DNA of 64,000 nucleotides from Clarkia xantiana subsp. parviflora (GCA_036873135.1 JAPTYO010000003.1:29454763-29518762); one strand, 5' to 3'. Counted from the first letter of the stretch, positions 1 to 14,100 are shown. Notes: generated by a model from the letters alone, not told the origin. Made by a program: numbers and translations.

Positions 1-2029
1 ATTAAACTTGATATATAAGGGGTATGTTTCGGCCACATAAATTTTTTTATGTTCAAAATAGATTTGATAATAATAAATGAAAAGAATGGTCGTGAAATAC
101 CTGTAATTGACATTCATTTTTTTTAATTAAATGTCCAATTAAAAATATTTTATTATAATCATCTCAATTTATTAACGAATATATCTAGGTTACACATTAA
201 AAACGTTTTATGTGGCCAACAATTATTTTATTTTTTGTCCAATTTTATAAAAATCATAAAGGAGATATAATTCTTTGCTTCATAATTAAAAATTTATCTA
301 GCCAATTTAAAATATTCAAATAGTAATTTGTAATTTAGTCACAATCCGGTTAGATTATTAACCCAATTTTAAGGGCTTCGGAATTTTATTCGGGAAAGTC
401 ATCAATGAAGCTTAAAAAATGAGAAAATATAGATGGGTTGTCCCGTCATCATGATTAATAAAACTTATCAACTTTATACGTTATTCTTGTTTTCTTTCTT
501 CTTTTCGGTTCGATGGGGTTTAATGTAAAAAGTGGACAAGTGGTCAGTGGCCACTTAATTTTGTCACTGTGACATTGAGAAAGTGTGGTCAGTGACAGCG
601 TAACCCTGGTCGGAGTGTCGCCGTTAATCTCGGACGCGCTTTTCGGCTCCGTTAATTCTCTTTAATTCTTTTTTTTTTTTCCGTAATAACCCATTTTTTC
701 TTCATTTTACTGGAATACTGTATCTGCGAAATTACATACATATCTCTCTGCTTTTATTCTTTTGGACAATAATAGAAAACTCATTATTTTCATTGTATAA
801 TACAAATATAATTTTAGCCGTCACTTATGACTTAATCAACTCTCAATTTTAACATCTACTTAATATATATTTATATATAAAGTACAAATTGTACTTATTA
901 ACAATACATATATGGTTGGAATATAAGGCCGAATGTTGATCTTAATGTCTAGTATTAATATTCAGAAGAAAAAAAAACCCTGTATTAGCCGCTCGTGAAG
1001 TTTGAGATACGCATCAATCAATTGTCCTACATTCTTAATCAATTATATTATAATTGTCGATAGATTAATTAGTACTGAAAGTGATGTAAAGTAGCCGACG
1101 AGCCAAAAGATATATTCAAAGTGATTATTGATTAGCTCTTAGAAGTGGACTGATTAAATCTATATCCTTCGACATAATTAATCATCACTAGAGACCGTGC
1201 GGTATTCGGGGTGGGTAGGAGGTAGCTACTGATAAATAATTTTTTTTGCCAATAATTATAATCATATTTGATATAATAATAATTATATTAATTAAATCCC
1301 TATATATTTTAGTGTATTTAAAATAACTACTAGTGATTTAGTGTAATTTAGTGATTGAATAACTTCATTATGAAGTCTCTTTCTTCTATTGAATATCGAT
1401 TATAATGATATTACTGCAGTACTTGACTTAATTGATTTTTTTAGAAGGGTTAATTACCAAATTGCTAGCCAAATTTTACATGAATGTGCAATTTGCTAGC
1501 TAGACTTTTTTTCGTAGCAAATTGCTAGCTGGACTTTTTATATTGTGCAAAAAAATAGCTCTATTAGTTTTGGATTAGTTTTGGATAGAAAATACTTTCA
1601 AATATTGCTAAAAACACCCTAGAGTTTTAATATGACAATACAAAGACATGGTATTTTATATAAAATCAAATTCCAAAATAATACACGTTAAGAAATATAT
1701 TAAAGAAAAACCGTACCTTAAAAATAAAAATTAATTATAAGGGTAGGTATGTCTGTGTTATAATATCATGCAAGTCATTATAACTGCAATGAGTACGCAG
1801 CTAGCCGAGCATTCACAATTGAATGATTATCTACGTGTTTTATATGCATATGTATAATATATTTATTTATGACATAACAAGTATAATATCATCGAGTCGA
1901 TTCTGATTGATACGAGTCAATGCTCGATGTCTATAACAACAAAAGTAGTCGACCATCTAATCAATTGTTTAATCGCCCAATAACCCTCAACAACTATTTA
2001 TTTTAACGTCGCTCTCAATGTATGTATAA
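1..2029. other. AT-rich intergenic DNA without a recognisable gene
   Basis: No open frame with a recognisable product and no clear splice-linked exons are seen on either strand. The sequence is AT-rich with homopolymer tracts. Around 1450-1560 a short motif containing AATTGCTAGC occurs three times at irregular spacing, of the kind seen in decayed MITE ends, but no terminal repeats or target duplications could be fixed. Confidence 0.6.
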
Positions 2030-2062
2030 CTAGCTACTAACCCCGCGCACCGCGCGGGATAC
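2030..2062 (-). mobile_element. Helitron-type terminus (probable 3' end, minus strand)
   Basis: Read on the minus strand the sequence has a GC-rich stem of CCCGCGC and GCGCGGG around a 3-nt loop, then 8 nt, then CTAG followed by T. This is the arrangement expected for a Helitron 3' end (hairpin, short spacer, CTRR, insertion between A and T). The body would run rightward from 2030. I could not find a convincing matching 5' TC end, so the element size is unknown. A similar hairpin also occurs near the 5' end of the clearer Helitron at 17841, so an opposite orientation cannot be excluded. Confidence 0.45.
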
Positions 2063-3367
2063 AATCTCGAAAAAGAAAAAATCATAAAAGAAAATAATAA
2101 AATCGTTAAAATTGGATTTTATAGATAAAAAAAATTCATAAATATAATATTAAAAAAATTATCTATTTTAATCATTAACCTAAAATATTTATATGTATAT
2201 ATTTTATATTATATATTTATTTATATAGTTTGTCATAGTAAGTTTTTATATTGTATATATTTTATATTTATATGGGTTTATATATTGCGATTATTTATAT
2301 AATATATATTTAAAAAATTAATATATTATCTTGATTGTAATAACATTATTCATTAATCGTTATAAATAATTAATCAAAGTGAATCAATGTATTTTTCCAA
2401 TGAATAAATGCATTAGATGAAATAACTTATACTTTGATTAATTTATAAATTTATTTGTAATCAAATATAATTTATTTTATCTTATAATGCGAGATAGAAA
2501 CATCGAATACTATTTAATAAAATGTCTCTACTCTAGCATCATTATCAGCTCTGGACATTTCAAATATATTATAATCAACAAATTTACATATATGAAACAT
2601 TTAAATTTGTAGGTATTAGATTAGGAGAGGAAATATGTCAATATCAATATGTCCAATTCAATAGTTGCAAATTTTAACTAATTCAGAATCAACTGCAATT
2701 TACACAATTTAATTTTAAATTTATGATTTTTTTTTAATGAAATGTATTGAACTTAACATAAAAGTTCGAGATAATCCTCAGTGTGATAAAGTTATGTCAA
2801 TGTCTTTAGTATTGGGTTTGTGTTTAAACAATTTATATAATAGTGTACGGTTAAACTAATTTATCATATTTTTTTATGCTGTGTTGTGTTACAATTACAT
2901 AATACAAAGTCATAGTAAGTCTTTTTTTTTTCTGTCGAAAGTCATGGTAAGTCTATAATATAATTTTGTAGGCGGACCAAATACTCTAAGAATCTGACGC
3001 TAGCTCTTACCGGATGAGACTTTTTTTTTTTTTTTTACTGTTAGGCTTGGTCTTTTTGCTCAAAATCCCGAAAGATCCGTGCTCTCATTATTGTGTTTGA
3101 GCTTTCATAAATTTGAAATTTATTTTCAGGTTTGACGGTGTTCATTTTTTTTTTTTTTAGGTTTATAATGTTTGAAATAGTATTCCTCTAAATTTTTATT
3201 TAAATTTCGGGTTAGCACAAAAGCTTTTCCTATAATCCCAACTCGGGCACGGCCTTTTTATTTTGCTCGGGCAAAGAATATATGAGCACCAAAATTTGGA
3301 TCTTGAACCTTTTTTATGAAAGACACTATCATGCCCGTACTCGGCCCGAATTTTTTTTTGACGATCC
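2063..3367. other. AT-rich DNA, possibly Helitron body
   Basis: Strongly AT-rich with several poly-T runs and no recognisable coding sequence. It could be the body of the Helitron whose end lies at 2030, but the other end was not identified. Confidence 0.4.
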
Positions 3368-3375
3368 ATACCACC

Positions 3376-3872
3376 TAGGGATGTCAATGGGGCGGGTCGG
3401 GGCGGGTATCGCCGGACCCGGACCCGCCCCGCGGGTCAATATGGTCGACCCGGACCCGTCCCATGCACTTTCGGGTCGGGTCGGGTCGACCCGCTGGTCG
3501 ACCCATGTGAGGTATATTTTATCATTTTAAATTTAAAATTCTAAATTCTATGTTACCGTATCCAAATTCAACTCCAAATTTAAATCATAAATTATTAAAT
3601 TAACTCATAATCCAAATATAAATCACCCCATTCATTAGAATAATTGTTATTTTGACTATGTGTTATATTACCCGTATATTTTTATATAATATACATATAT
3701 TAAATATATATGTAAAATGAAAGCTCGGGTCGGGTCGGGTCGTCGGGTCGTCGGGTCGCCGTGAACCCAAACCCGAACCCGCCCCACGGGTCACGGGTCG
3801 GCGGGTCCTCGGGTCAAAATCGGGTCGGGTACCCGCGGGTCGGCGGGTACCCGTGACCCGTTGCCATCCCTA
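3376..3872. mobile_element. hAT-like non-autonomous element (MITE), 497 bp
   Basis: The element begins TAGGGATGTCAATGGGGC and ends with the near inverse GTTGCCATCCCTA. It is flanked by an exact 8-bp target duplication ATACCACC at 3368-3375 and 3873-3880. An 8-bp duplication and TA-GGG type ends are typical of hAT transposons. Both subterminal regions are rich in CGGGTC/GACCCG motifs that can pair over long stretches, while the centre is AT-rich. No transposase is encoded. Short frames crossing it are by-products of the GC-rich repeats. Confidence 0.8.
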
Positions 3873-4574
3873 ATACCACCCCTCTCGTTGACAAACTATC
3901 CAGTTATTAAATTATTAAGAATTAAAATCTTCCATTTACTAACCAAAGCATAATCTTATTATAATTTTCTCTTTATTTCCAAACACGAACTTATCATTGT
4001 TTAACATTAACTTAAGAAAAATTCAAAATTTAAGTACTAAACCCGACACTTAAAACATAAGATAAATACTAATATAAAAGAGTAGTATGTTATGTTGCTC
4101 GATAGTTGATACTAATGTTGAACCCTATCCATCGGTCGATCTTAAATGTGGGTGGGCAATTTTTGCTATTGCATGGACACATCTATATTCCCAAAGAACA
4201 GGACCCATCATTTGTGATCCCCGGCATAGTATTTCTGAATACCACCGGTGGCGGCTTGCAAGATGTGCATGTGCCAGTGCCGCACTTTCCGATGCTAGTC
4301 AACCGCTCCGAGCCCGATCATGTTTTCCGTTTGGCTTCCTAACTCGATTACATCGTTGTAGAAGATGACGAAGAAGATGCCGCAAGATTTGAATTATAAT
4401 TTTCCGCCATCACTGAAATTACATCCCGTATCTATAATCAATGTATGAAAATAAATACATGTTGATATTATTATTAAGGTGTGGCTAAAATGAAGCCTAT
4501 AATTCAAGTCGAATTTTCAACAGTTAAATTAAGCACATCTATAATAATATTAAGAAACATTGAATTACAGTTGC

Positions 4575-4951
4575 CTTCAAACGTTAAACTAAATACTTCT
4601 ACGGTAATTAACCCTAACTAATTCAACTATAACAGATATGGATATATAAAATAAATAAATAAAACTAAAATTTGATTGGATTAATCATTTTAAAGTCTTA
4701 GCTTACCCGAGCAAGAAGATGGTCAGGTAAAAATTATCATACCACTCCATTGATGATGAAGAACAACCTATAATAACAAAGAGAAAAAAAGACTTCAAAC
4801 GTTAAACTAAAGACTTCTGCAGTACATAACCCTAACTAACTCAACTATAACAAATATATGAATATATAAAATAAAATAAAATAAAATTTGAAATTTTATC
4901 GGATTAATAATTTTATCGTGTTAGCTTAACCGAGCAAGAAGATCGTCGGGT
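4575..4951. repeat. Diverged direct duplication, period about 218 bp
   Basis: The segment 4575-4730 recurs at 4793-4951. Both copies begin CTTCAAACGTTAAACTAAA, share an AACCCTAACTAA block, an (A)nTAAATA stretch, and end in CCGAGCAAGAAGAT. The copies differ at many positions, so the duplication is old. Whether it belongs to a gene remnant or to a mobile element is not clear. Confidence 0.7.
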
Positions 4952-5953
4952 TTCAATAACGACGGCAGTGGAAAAATAAATAGATATTAATTAGACACGA
5001 TAGATTTAAGACTATATCTACAAAATCAAGAGAAATCATCATAGAATTTTTGTTCATACTTCAATTCGTTGGCTGCAGCGGTTATCCTCGTGGATGTATA
5101 GACCCTAATAAGGAAAAAGATAATATCTATCAATCACTAACACGCAAAAGAATAAGCAGGAGATTAATTTCCATACGTGTTAGTGGTAGACCTAAAGAAA
5201 TTAGGGTTTTCATAATGCATGCATATATATATATTGCGTTCACAATCTATGCATACACATATTTAGTTGCAAAAATACGATGCATATACTGAAGAAGAAG
5301 TACAGTGGTAGCCGAACGATCGGAATTCAGAACGTTCCAGATGCTCGAGCCCGTTCTTTTGCATTCTGTCAGCCGTTGTCCGTGTTCCAAATTCCAATGT
5401 GCTCAATCAATATTTCTCTCGGTTGATGACCGCTGCCTTTTGGACCCCGATACGTGATTCCTGAATGTTAAGCAAGAAATCGCATGAGCAGTACTAAGAA
5501 TGGTATCAAATAGCACATGATAAAGAATATATATATAAGAATGTCGAACCAACTCATATGAGAAGATAATATATACCAAATTAGCTATTTAGCTAGGTTA
5601 TATATATATACTAATTACTAATTAGGAGAATAAATATATAGAGGTATATTAATATAGAATATATAATAAGCAGTTGTATGATATTTCGGTAAAAAAAAAA
5701 ACCTAACAAAATATATATGTATATAATAGTAAACATATACAACGTATATTATACATAAACACTGTCATAGGGAATTTATTAGTTTTTATTATTAATAACT
5801 ATATATATATCGTGTACGTGGCGGTCTATGGTCTTCCGAAACCCAACTGTATAGATAATGAATTTAAATGGAAATTTTTATTTAATTTGTTTCTTTATAT
5901 TGCGTAGAGACCAAAATAGGATATAAAAATACTTCTTAATTTTCAATCGATCA

Positions 5954-6179
5954 ATATTATGTATCTAAATTTAGAGAACTCCGATTAAATTAAGAAACGG
6001 TGACTGCGTGGACTGTCCACGTGTCGTCCAGAGAGCTTCCGATACCGAATTAATATAATATAGTAGATATTATGTATCTAAATTTAGAGAACTCCGATTA
6101 AATTAAGAAACGGTGACTGCGTGGACTGTCCACGTGTCGTCCAGAGAGCTTCCGATACCGAATTAATATAATATAGTAG
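5954..6179. repeat. Perfect 113-bp tandem duplication with G-box/ABRE-like core
   Basis: Copy one spans 5954-6066 and copy two 6067-6179; they are identical base for base and directly adjacent. Each contains a small palindrome GTGGACTGTCCAC overlapping CACGTGTC, which holds the CACGTG G-box core and an ACGTGTC (ABRE-like) motif. The array lies about 2 kb upstream of the XTH start codon. The identity of the copies points to a very recent duplication or to an assembly duplication. Confidence 0.9.
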
Positions 6180-7124
6180 ATGTGTATATATATATATATA
6201 TATACACATTAAAGCAAAATCAATTAAATTGCAAAATTTACAATTAATCATACACAATATATATTATTTTATTAGTTATTAATCTATATCTCTAAGTAAT
6301 TCAACTATTCACGTACCTTTGTCGATTGACTCGTTGATAATAAAACATGTTTGTTATTACATCGAATCACATAGTTGCAATGACACTAGGCATATATATT
6401 TGGGTAATATATATTATTTTATTAATTTTATGGTTAATTATTAAAATTATGTCTGATGTTTGTGTAGTGGAAATATTTGTTAAAATAAGTCTTCTTTTAA
6501 TTATTTTTTTAAAAAAAAAGATATATTTTGCTAGCTAAGAAGGTATTCTATGAGTAAAATTGGTTGCTTTATCAGTGTTCTCGTCTTTTTTGAACGGAAT
6601 CTCTGATGTGCTAATAATATAATAGATAAATAACTAGTAATTTGTATGATTGTTCTAACATGAACTAGAAATTCGTCGCATTTTTATTTATCATATGTCG
6701 GGCACGTGATTCATTCGGACTAAACTAGACGGAAATTCTAAGAGTTCTAGCAATTTGTACACATATAAAATTTAAGACAACAAAATATTTTAAAAAAATT
6801 AATTAATAATTTATTTGACTATATAAACATCGACTAAAAATTTAATCATGATATGTTAGACACGTAACTCATTATATTTAATTTAGATAGAAATTCTAAA
6901 AGACTTAATTAACAATCTTTATATAGGTAGGGGTTCAAACACCTCTAGTGACCATACGAATGGAAAAATATCTATGACCAGCACTTTATCCCTTACATGC
7001 TAACATATGTGGAGAGCAAGCATGCTACAGGTGCTGCCCTCCCGATGAGGACCACAAAAAAAAAATCTATACACGTAAAAATTTAACTAGTAAATAAAAT
7101 ATTAAAAAAAATACAACTAGCAAT

Positions 7125-7850
7125 TAGGGGTGGGCGCAGGCGGGTTCGGTCTGAAAATTTGAAGAATAATTCCCGCCCACTAAAGTTCTGGTTTTTAGAA
7201 TCGGGTTCGGGTTCGAGCAGGAAAATATGAGAAAAATTCCCGCTCGACCTCGGGTTTCAGGTTTTTCGGGCGGGTTCGAGTTATATCAAACTAACAACTT
7301 AGTAATATTTGTCTGCACAATTTTGCATATTATGTTAATTAAAAAAATGGTAAGCAAACCATGACTAAGTAACCATGATTACACACACATCGACATCTTG
7401 ACTAAGTAACCTGGATTATACAGACGGAATCAGATATCCATCTTGATTCTTGACTACCTCGATTATACACATATTTTACCCTCATACACCAACATGTGCA
7501 TCAATCATCCATTTCAAACGCAGAAGTTAACAACAATCCATTACACAACCAAAGTCATTAACCAAATCAAAAGACAACATCACTGCGTGCATACATAGTG
7601 CAACAAACTCTCGAAGACTCTAACCAAATAAAAGATAACTTCACTACATCTTCCAACAACAACAACAATAATAATAATAATAATAATAATAATCGGGTGG
7701 GTTCAGGTGAAACGACATTTTCAGCTCAATACTCGTACCCGAATTTTTAGGCGGAAATTTTCAAATCGGGTTCGATTTTTCAATCAGGACGGATTTTTCG
7801 GAACGGGTTTCTCCGGGTTTCGGGTTCCCGAGCTTTTATGCCGACCCCTA
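7125..7850. mobile_element. hAT-like non-autonomous element (MITE), 726 bp
   Basis: The left end reads TAGGGGTGGGCGC and the right end GCCGACCCCTA, giving imperfect inverted termini. Flanks CTAGCAAT (7117-7124) and TTAGCAAT (7851-7858) match at 7 of 8 positions, as expected for an ageing hAT target duplication. Subterminal CGGGTTCGG-type motifs lie at both ends in opposite orientation and the middle carries an (AAT)n microsatellite near 7667-7692. No coding capacity. Confidence 0.7.
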
Positions 7851-8102
7851 TTAGCAATCTCAAAGATCAACTAACCATTTGATATTTCGGGGAAAAAAAA
7901 CCATTTTTTAATCGGTGCTTCAATTTTTTAATAAGAAAATGTCTATTATATTATAGAGAAGATAAGAGGGTGCACCAATATGGCAAGAAATTTCAAAAAG
8001 AAATCTAGTTTAGTGACAAAACAACACTCAAAATACTTAATGAGGGGTACTATCGTCCATCCACAATTGTGTACTGTAAAACTTTCCCTGAAAGACAAAG
8101 AG

Positions 8103-8109
8103 TATAAAT
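8103..8109 (+). promoter_or_regulatory. TATA box of the XTH gene
   Basis: TATAAATA lies about 70 bp upstream of the XTH start codon, which would place transcription start near 8135 and give a 5' leader of roughly 40 nt. This is the only good TATA element close to the start. Confidence 0.6.
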
Positions 8110-8172
8110 AAGGACAACACACAAATAAATAAAGCAAAGAAGAAAAAAAGGCGTCATTTACGAATTGGAATA

Positions 8173-11100
8173 ATGGATCATCATCTTCTTCATCCTCGTC
8201 GTCTCTTTCTCTCCACAACTTCAACGTCACCGTTTCGTTCTTCATCTTCTTCACCTCTCTTTCTCTCTCTATTCATCTTCTCTCTCTTCTGCACCTCCGC
8301 AAAAGCTTCTGGTTTCAACATCACCCCCATAGCCTTCGACGAAGGTTACAATCCCCTCTTCGGAGACGACAACGTTTCACCTTACCCCGACGGCGATGGC
8401 GTCCGCCTTCTCCTTAATCGCTACACCGGTACGATTTACAAACTGATATATATAAATTATGTTGAACTGAATTTTGCATTATTTTTTTTTTGGCATTAAA
8501 TCGTGTTTTTTTCAGGAGCTGGGTACATATCGTTGATTTACGAACTGATTCTCTCGCCATTGAAATTTGCATATAATTTCTAAATTTTTAATTTATTTTG
8601 TAATTTTTATTGCATTAAATTTTGTTTTTAGGTGCTGGATTCATATCGTCGAGTCTATACCAACACGGATTCTTCAGCGCGAACATAAAACTGCCCGGAG
8701 ATTACACCGCCGGCATCGTCGTTGCTTTTTATGTAAGTTCTTAATTATCTGATTTTTGTGGCTAAAAAAGATAGTTTTGATTTTGTTTCCATTTTAATGT
8801 TACAATATTGTGTGAAAAATCAATCAAGGAGATCACCGAAAGTTGATTAATTATTGATTGTGTTCTTTTAAACCCGTAATTTGCGACCCTTTTTCTACGC
8901 ATGGTCACTATATAACTTGATGTTACTTACTCACCTTTTTTGACGTTTTCAATTAATCCAAGGCTTAATTAAACTCTCGAATAAAGAATTTTATTCTTGG
9001 CCAAGGCAATATCATATAACGGCCATTTTTCTTTCAGTGATTCACCACCCAATTATATCTAATTACTTATGATGGACCTATTTGCAATAAAATATTGAGA
9101 AAATTCAGTACAAAAATATCGAATTTTAAGATTTTTTTAAAGGGGCTTGTTTTTTTTATTTTTTTGCTAAAATACCTAAATTATAATTGTGACAAAATAT
9201 AGCAAATTTCTGATATTTTTAAAAAAAAAAATTGTGATATCTAAAGGATTTTCAATAAAATAAACCTTGCAAATAATATTCTTAGATATTGTTTCCTTTG
9301 TAAAATTTCCTTCCTGAAATACTGATTTTGTTGTAAGGTGTGAGAGAACTGTCCTAACACCCTAAGCAAATGCATGTTTTAGCCTTTATACCTTAAAATT
9401 CTCCCTTATGCGTGGATCGGAACATTTTAAAGGCACATCACGTGAATCTTTTTAATAATGGGTTTAATTCAGGGTTGCGGAGATTCAAACCACACGCACT
9501 GATATCATGTAAAAATTTAGACTAATTATTTAACCAACTGTCTTAAATCTTAAGGTGATAGGTGTGATTTAATCTTTATATAACTTCTTAATGTATATAT
9601 ATATAGATGCGTTATTGATTAAAAACATGGATGATTAATTTGGGTTTTATATAGACATCGAACGCAGATGTGTTTGAGAAAACGCACGACGAGCTAGACA
9701 TAGAGTTCTTGGGTAATATAAGAGGGAAGAAATGGAGGTTCCAAACCAACATCTATGGTAACGGGAGCACGAGTCGTGGTCGGGAAGAGCGCTACACCTT
9801 ATGGTTTGATCCGTCGCGCGAATTTCATCGCTATAGCATCCTTTGGACCGACACCAATATCATGTGAGTACTTCGTTACACACTGAGCTCTAATTAAATT
9901 AGAAAACGCTGACTGACAAAACGCCTAGTCAGTCAGAAAAGTAATCAACAGTAGAATTAGAATAAACTATTATAGATATAAACATAACATAGTGGTAACT
10001 TAATTTTTTTGGGTTAGATATATAATATAATTTAATGTGTCATTTACATATTAAGTTGTAATATATAAGTATATATTATAGAATTTCATGAATATAGAAT
10101 AGATCAAACTGTACAGAAGGAGAGCGGAGGATCTCTCCAATCTGCGTGAACTTCATTGAATTGAAAGTGTACATGAAGATAGCTTTATATAGTATAACTA
10201 ACAAGTTTCCAAAATGATAACTAAGTCCTTAACTATTTAGATGTAATAAGTCAATACTCATACTTCTATATTCCCCCTCTTCCATTAAGCTTCTTCTTCT
10301 TCCTTTTCAACTCCATCACAGATGTTTTTACCATCATCAAAAAGATCAGCAATCTTTAAACCACCAAGAAGTCTGTGATGTAAATCTTTGGAGAGAGCCT
10401 TTGTAAGAATGTCAGCTAGTTGTTCTTCTGAACTCACATGAGTTGGTAGAACAACACCATTCTGCATCTGCGATCGAATAAAATGGCAGTCGATTTCAAT
10501 ATGTTTTGTCCTCTCATGATACATTGGATTACCTGCAATCTGGATGGCAGCCTTGTTGTCGCAGTATAGATTTGCAGGAAAACGAACTCTAAGTTTCAAC
10601 TCATCAAGTATCCCTTTCACCCACACAATTTCTGAAACTGCAGCCCCCATAGAACGATATTCTGCCTCTGCACTAGAACGTGAAACAGTGTCCTGCTTCT
10701 TCGCCTTCCAGGAAATAATGCTGTCCCCCAACTTTATCACATACCCAGTTACAGATCTTCTTGAAATCTTACAACTTCCCCAATCACTATCACAATATCC
10801 AGTGAGAGTATCAATGGAATTCTCAGCTGAAAACATAATGCCTTGTCCTGGTTTGAGCTTTATGTATCTCACAACTCGTTTAGCAGCTTCTAGGTGTGAT
10901 CTTTTAGGAGAATGAACAAATTGGCTGAGGGCTTGTACAGCATATGAGATATCTGGGCGTGTCATAGTTAAGTACAGCAGCCTACCCACAATCCTCCTGT
11001 AAAATTCAATGTCCTCCACTGGTCTGTCATCTTTGTTGAGCTTGAATAACTGATCATACTCAAGTGTAGTCATCTTGAGTTTTTGTTCCAGAGGTGTCAT

Positions 11101-14100
11101 AGCTGGTTTAGCTGCAGCCATTCCTGCTTCTTCAATAAGTTCAAGGGCATATTTTCGCTGGTTGACTACAATTCCATCTCTAGAACGTGCAACTTCGAGA
11201 CCAAGGAAGTATTTGAGGATTCCCAAGTCTTTTAACTTGAAATGAGCAGTCAGAACCTCCTTCAAATCACTAATCATATGAGAATCTGATCCAGTGATGA
11301 TCAAGTCATCCACGTAGACCAAGAGATGCACCTGTCTAGAGCCATTGAACTTACTAAACAAAGAGTAATCATATTTACTTTGTTTATATCCATTCTCCAC
11401 AAGAGATTGAGTTAGTTTGATGTTCCATTGTCGTGAAGCTTGTTTGAGTCCATACAAAGACTTCAGCAATCTGCACACCTTCTTTTCATCCTTGGCAACT
11501 TCAAAACCTTGAGGAATTTGCATATATACTTCCTCTTGTAAATCCCCTTGCAGAAAAGCATTGCTTATATCAAGCTGATAAAGAGGCCAAGATTTTGCAG
11601 CTGCTATACTCAAGAATATCCTAACAGTGACCATCTTCACCACAGGGGAAAAAGTTTCTTTAAAGTCTTTGCCTTCTATCTGAGTATACCCCTTTGCCAC
11701 CAAACGAGCCTTGTATCTCTCAACTGACCCATCTGGATTATATTTGATCTTATAGACCCATTTGCACCCAATGGCTCTTTTATCCTTGGGAAGATCAACC
11801 AACTCCCAAGTCTTGTTGGCTTGTAAGGCAGAAATCTCCTCTTTCATAGCCAATATCCACTTCTTATTGGTGATAGCATCAGCATAAGTCAAGGGCTCAT
11901 GGACTTTAGTAATTGAACTTAGGAAACAGAAATAAGAATGATCAAAATTCCTGTAGTTCAATGCTGCACTAGTGAAAACATAATCCTCTGACCATTTTGG
12001 GGGATGGTGTTGTCTGGTGGATCGTCTTTGGGGTGCTTCAGTGGGTATAGCAACCTCCAAATTTGGTGTGCCCTCAATAATTGGTGGAGAATGATCTTCT
12101 GACTGAGAGGAACCAGAATTTGCACCAACATCTGCAGTATCAGCATGTGGGGAGGAATTTGCAGGGACAACATTTGGAGAGTCTTCAGACAAATACCAAG
12201 AAGGAATGTCTGAGCTGGGAGAAGAGTAATCAGTCTGGGAATGCTTAAAAGGAAATATATGTTCCTTAAATAAGACATCCCTGCTGACAAACACACTTTT
12301 AGTGTTCAAATTCAGAAGCATATAACCCTTCTGAGTAGGGGAATATCCTATAAAAACAGCTGGAATCGAACGAGGACCAAACTTATCAGTAGACTGAAAG
12401 TTGGATGCATAACACAGACACCCAAATGTTCGAAGAAGAAGTAAGTCAAACTTCTTTTTGTGCAAAAGCTCATATGGAATCCCCCCATTAAGAACTCTAG
12501 AAGGCATGACATTGATTAGGAAACAAGCTGTAAGCACACAGAATCCCCAGTATCTGTCAGGTAATCCAGCTTGAAACTTCAAAGCACGACCCACCTCCAG
12601 AAGATGACGATGTTTTCGTTCTGCAATCCCATTTTGCTGTGGAGTCCCAACACAACTTGTCTGCTGCAAAATGCCTAATTCAGAAAACAGCTCTTTTGTG
12701 GAAGAGTTTAGAAATTCTGAACCATTGTCACTCCTACAGATCTTAACCATGGTACCAAATTGATTATGCACCATCTTAAGAAAATGTCTAATATGGAGAA
12801 TGGTTTCAACTTTGGATCTCATCAAATAAACCCATGTAGATCTAGTGCAATCATCTACTATAGTAAGAAAGTAACGATATCCATCCACTGTTGGCACTCT
12901 GTAAGGACCCCACAAATCCATATGAATCAGATCAAAAAACTCCTTTGATTTACTATAGCTTATGGGAAATTGCAATCTTGTTTGTCTTGCCAAAGGGCAA
13001 ATGTTACAATCCTTGATAGTAGAAAACTGTGAATTCTCAAAAGGAAATAACTTCTGTAATTGAGGTATAGGTAAATGTCCTAATCGTCTATGCCATAACA
13101 TAATCTCCTCAGCTGAATACTTCACAGCAAGAGCTTTCCCTTTGATCTCCTCTTGATGCAAATAAAGGCCCCCAAACTCCTTACCAAAGACCACCTTCTC
13201 CCCAATGGAGTGGTCCTGTAAGTAGATGCAATCAGAGGTAAATGTGACAGCAGAATTACTATCTTGGCAAAGCTTAGAGACTGAAATTAGGTTAAACTGA
13301 AAATCAGGAATGAATAGCACATCTCTGAGAAATAAACCAGCAACTTGGCAATCTCCTATGTGCGTTACAGAAGCAGAATTCCCATTTGGCAAACTGACAG
13401 ATCTTGTAAGAGACAGATTAGGCTTGACATTGAGAAGCCAATCAAGATGACAACACATGTGATTGGTTGCCCCACTATCTATAATCCACAAACCAGAGGA
13501 ATAAGAGGTACAACTAAGAGCAGCAAATGATGTACCTGCCATTGCATGATTCACACTAACTGAAGAGAAAGGTGTGTCATCAGTAGTAACTCCATAATGT
13601 TTGGTACCAGTAGTGCCAGGCATGTGCATGGGGCATGCATTAGTGGTGCCAGGCATCTGTGAGACAAAAGATTGCTGGTGCAATGGACGTGCAGTAGGAG
13701 GACCAGGCATTGGAGGCATTGGAGAGGTATAGTACTGTGGGGAACTTTGATCATGATGAGTACCATGAATCTCAACACCATCAGGACTTAAAAAACCTGA
13801 AGCTACTGCATTCGCCTTCCACTTTTTGCGAACTTCCTCAGGTATACCATGTTTAGACCAACATCTGTCAGCTTTATGGCCTTTCTTTCCGCAAAAATTG
13901 CAGATCAAATCTTTTCTATTCACTTTGTTGACTTGACTATTATAAGAACCAGGTCTACCACCAGCTGACTGATTAAAAACAGCATTCACAGATCCAACAT
14001 GCCCAGTTGCAGATCCATTTGATTGATCACCAACAACATTGTGTCCAGCAGAAGAATATAAGGAAATTGAATCACCCAAATTAGAGCTCAAATTCTCAGC

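Larger units (their letters stand above)
3881..7116. other. Intergenic DNA with duplications and possible gene scraps
   Basis: No gene could be supported. An open frame of 78-93 codons at 4087-4368 has less AT-rich composition than its surroundings, but the product is not recognised and it has no splice context. A GC-moderate patch at 5290-5465 also looks like decayed coding DNA. Two local duplications (4575-4951 and 5954-6179) are listed separately. A run of alternating TA lies at about 6184-6205. Confidence 0.5.

Noticed and set aside
4087..4368. Two overlapping frames of 93 and 78 codons as a gene
   Set aside because: No domain, promoter or splice partner is recognisable and composition is not clearly coding; mentioned only as a possible scrap.
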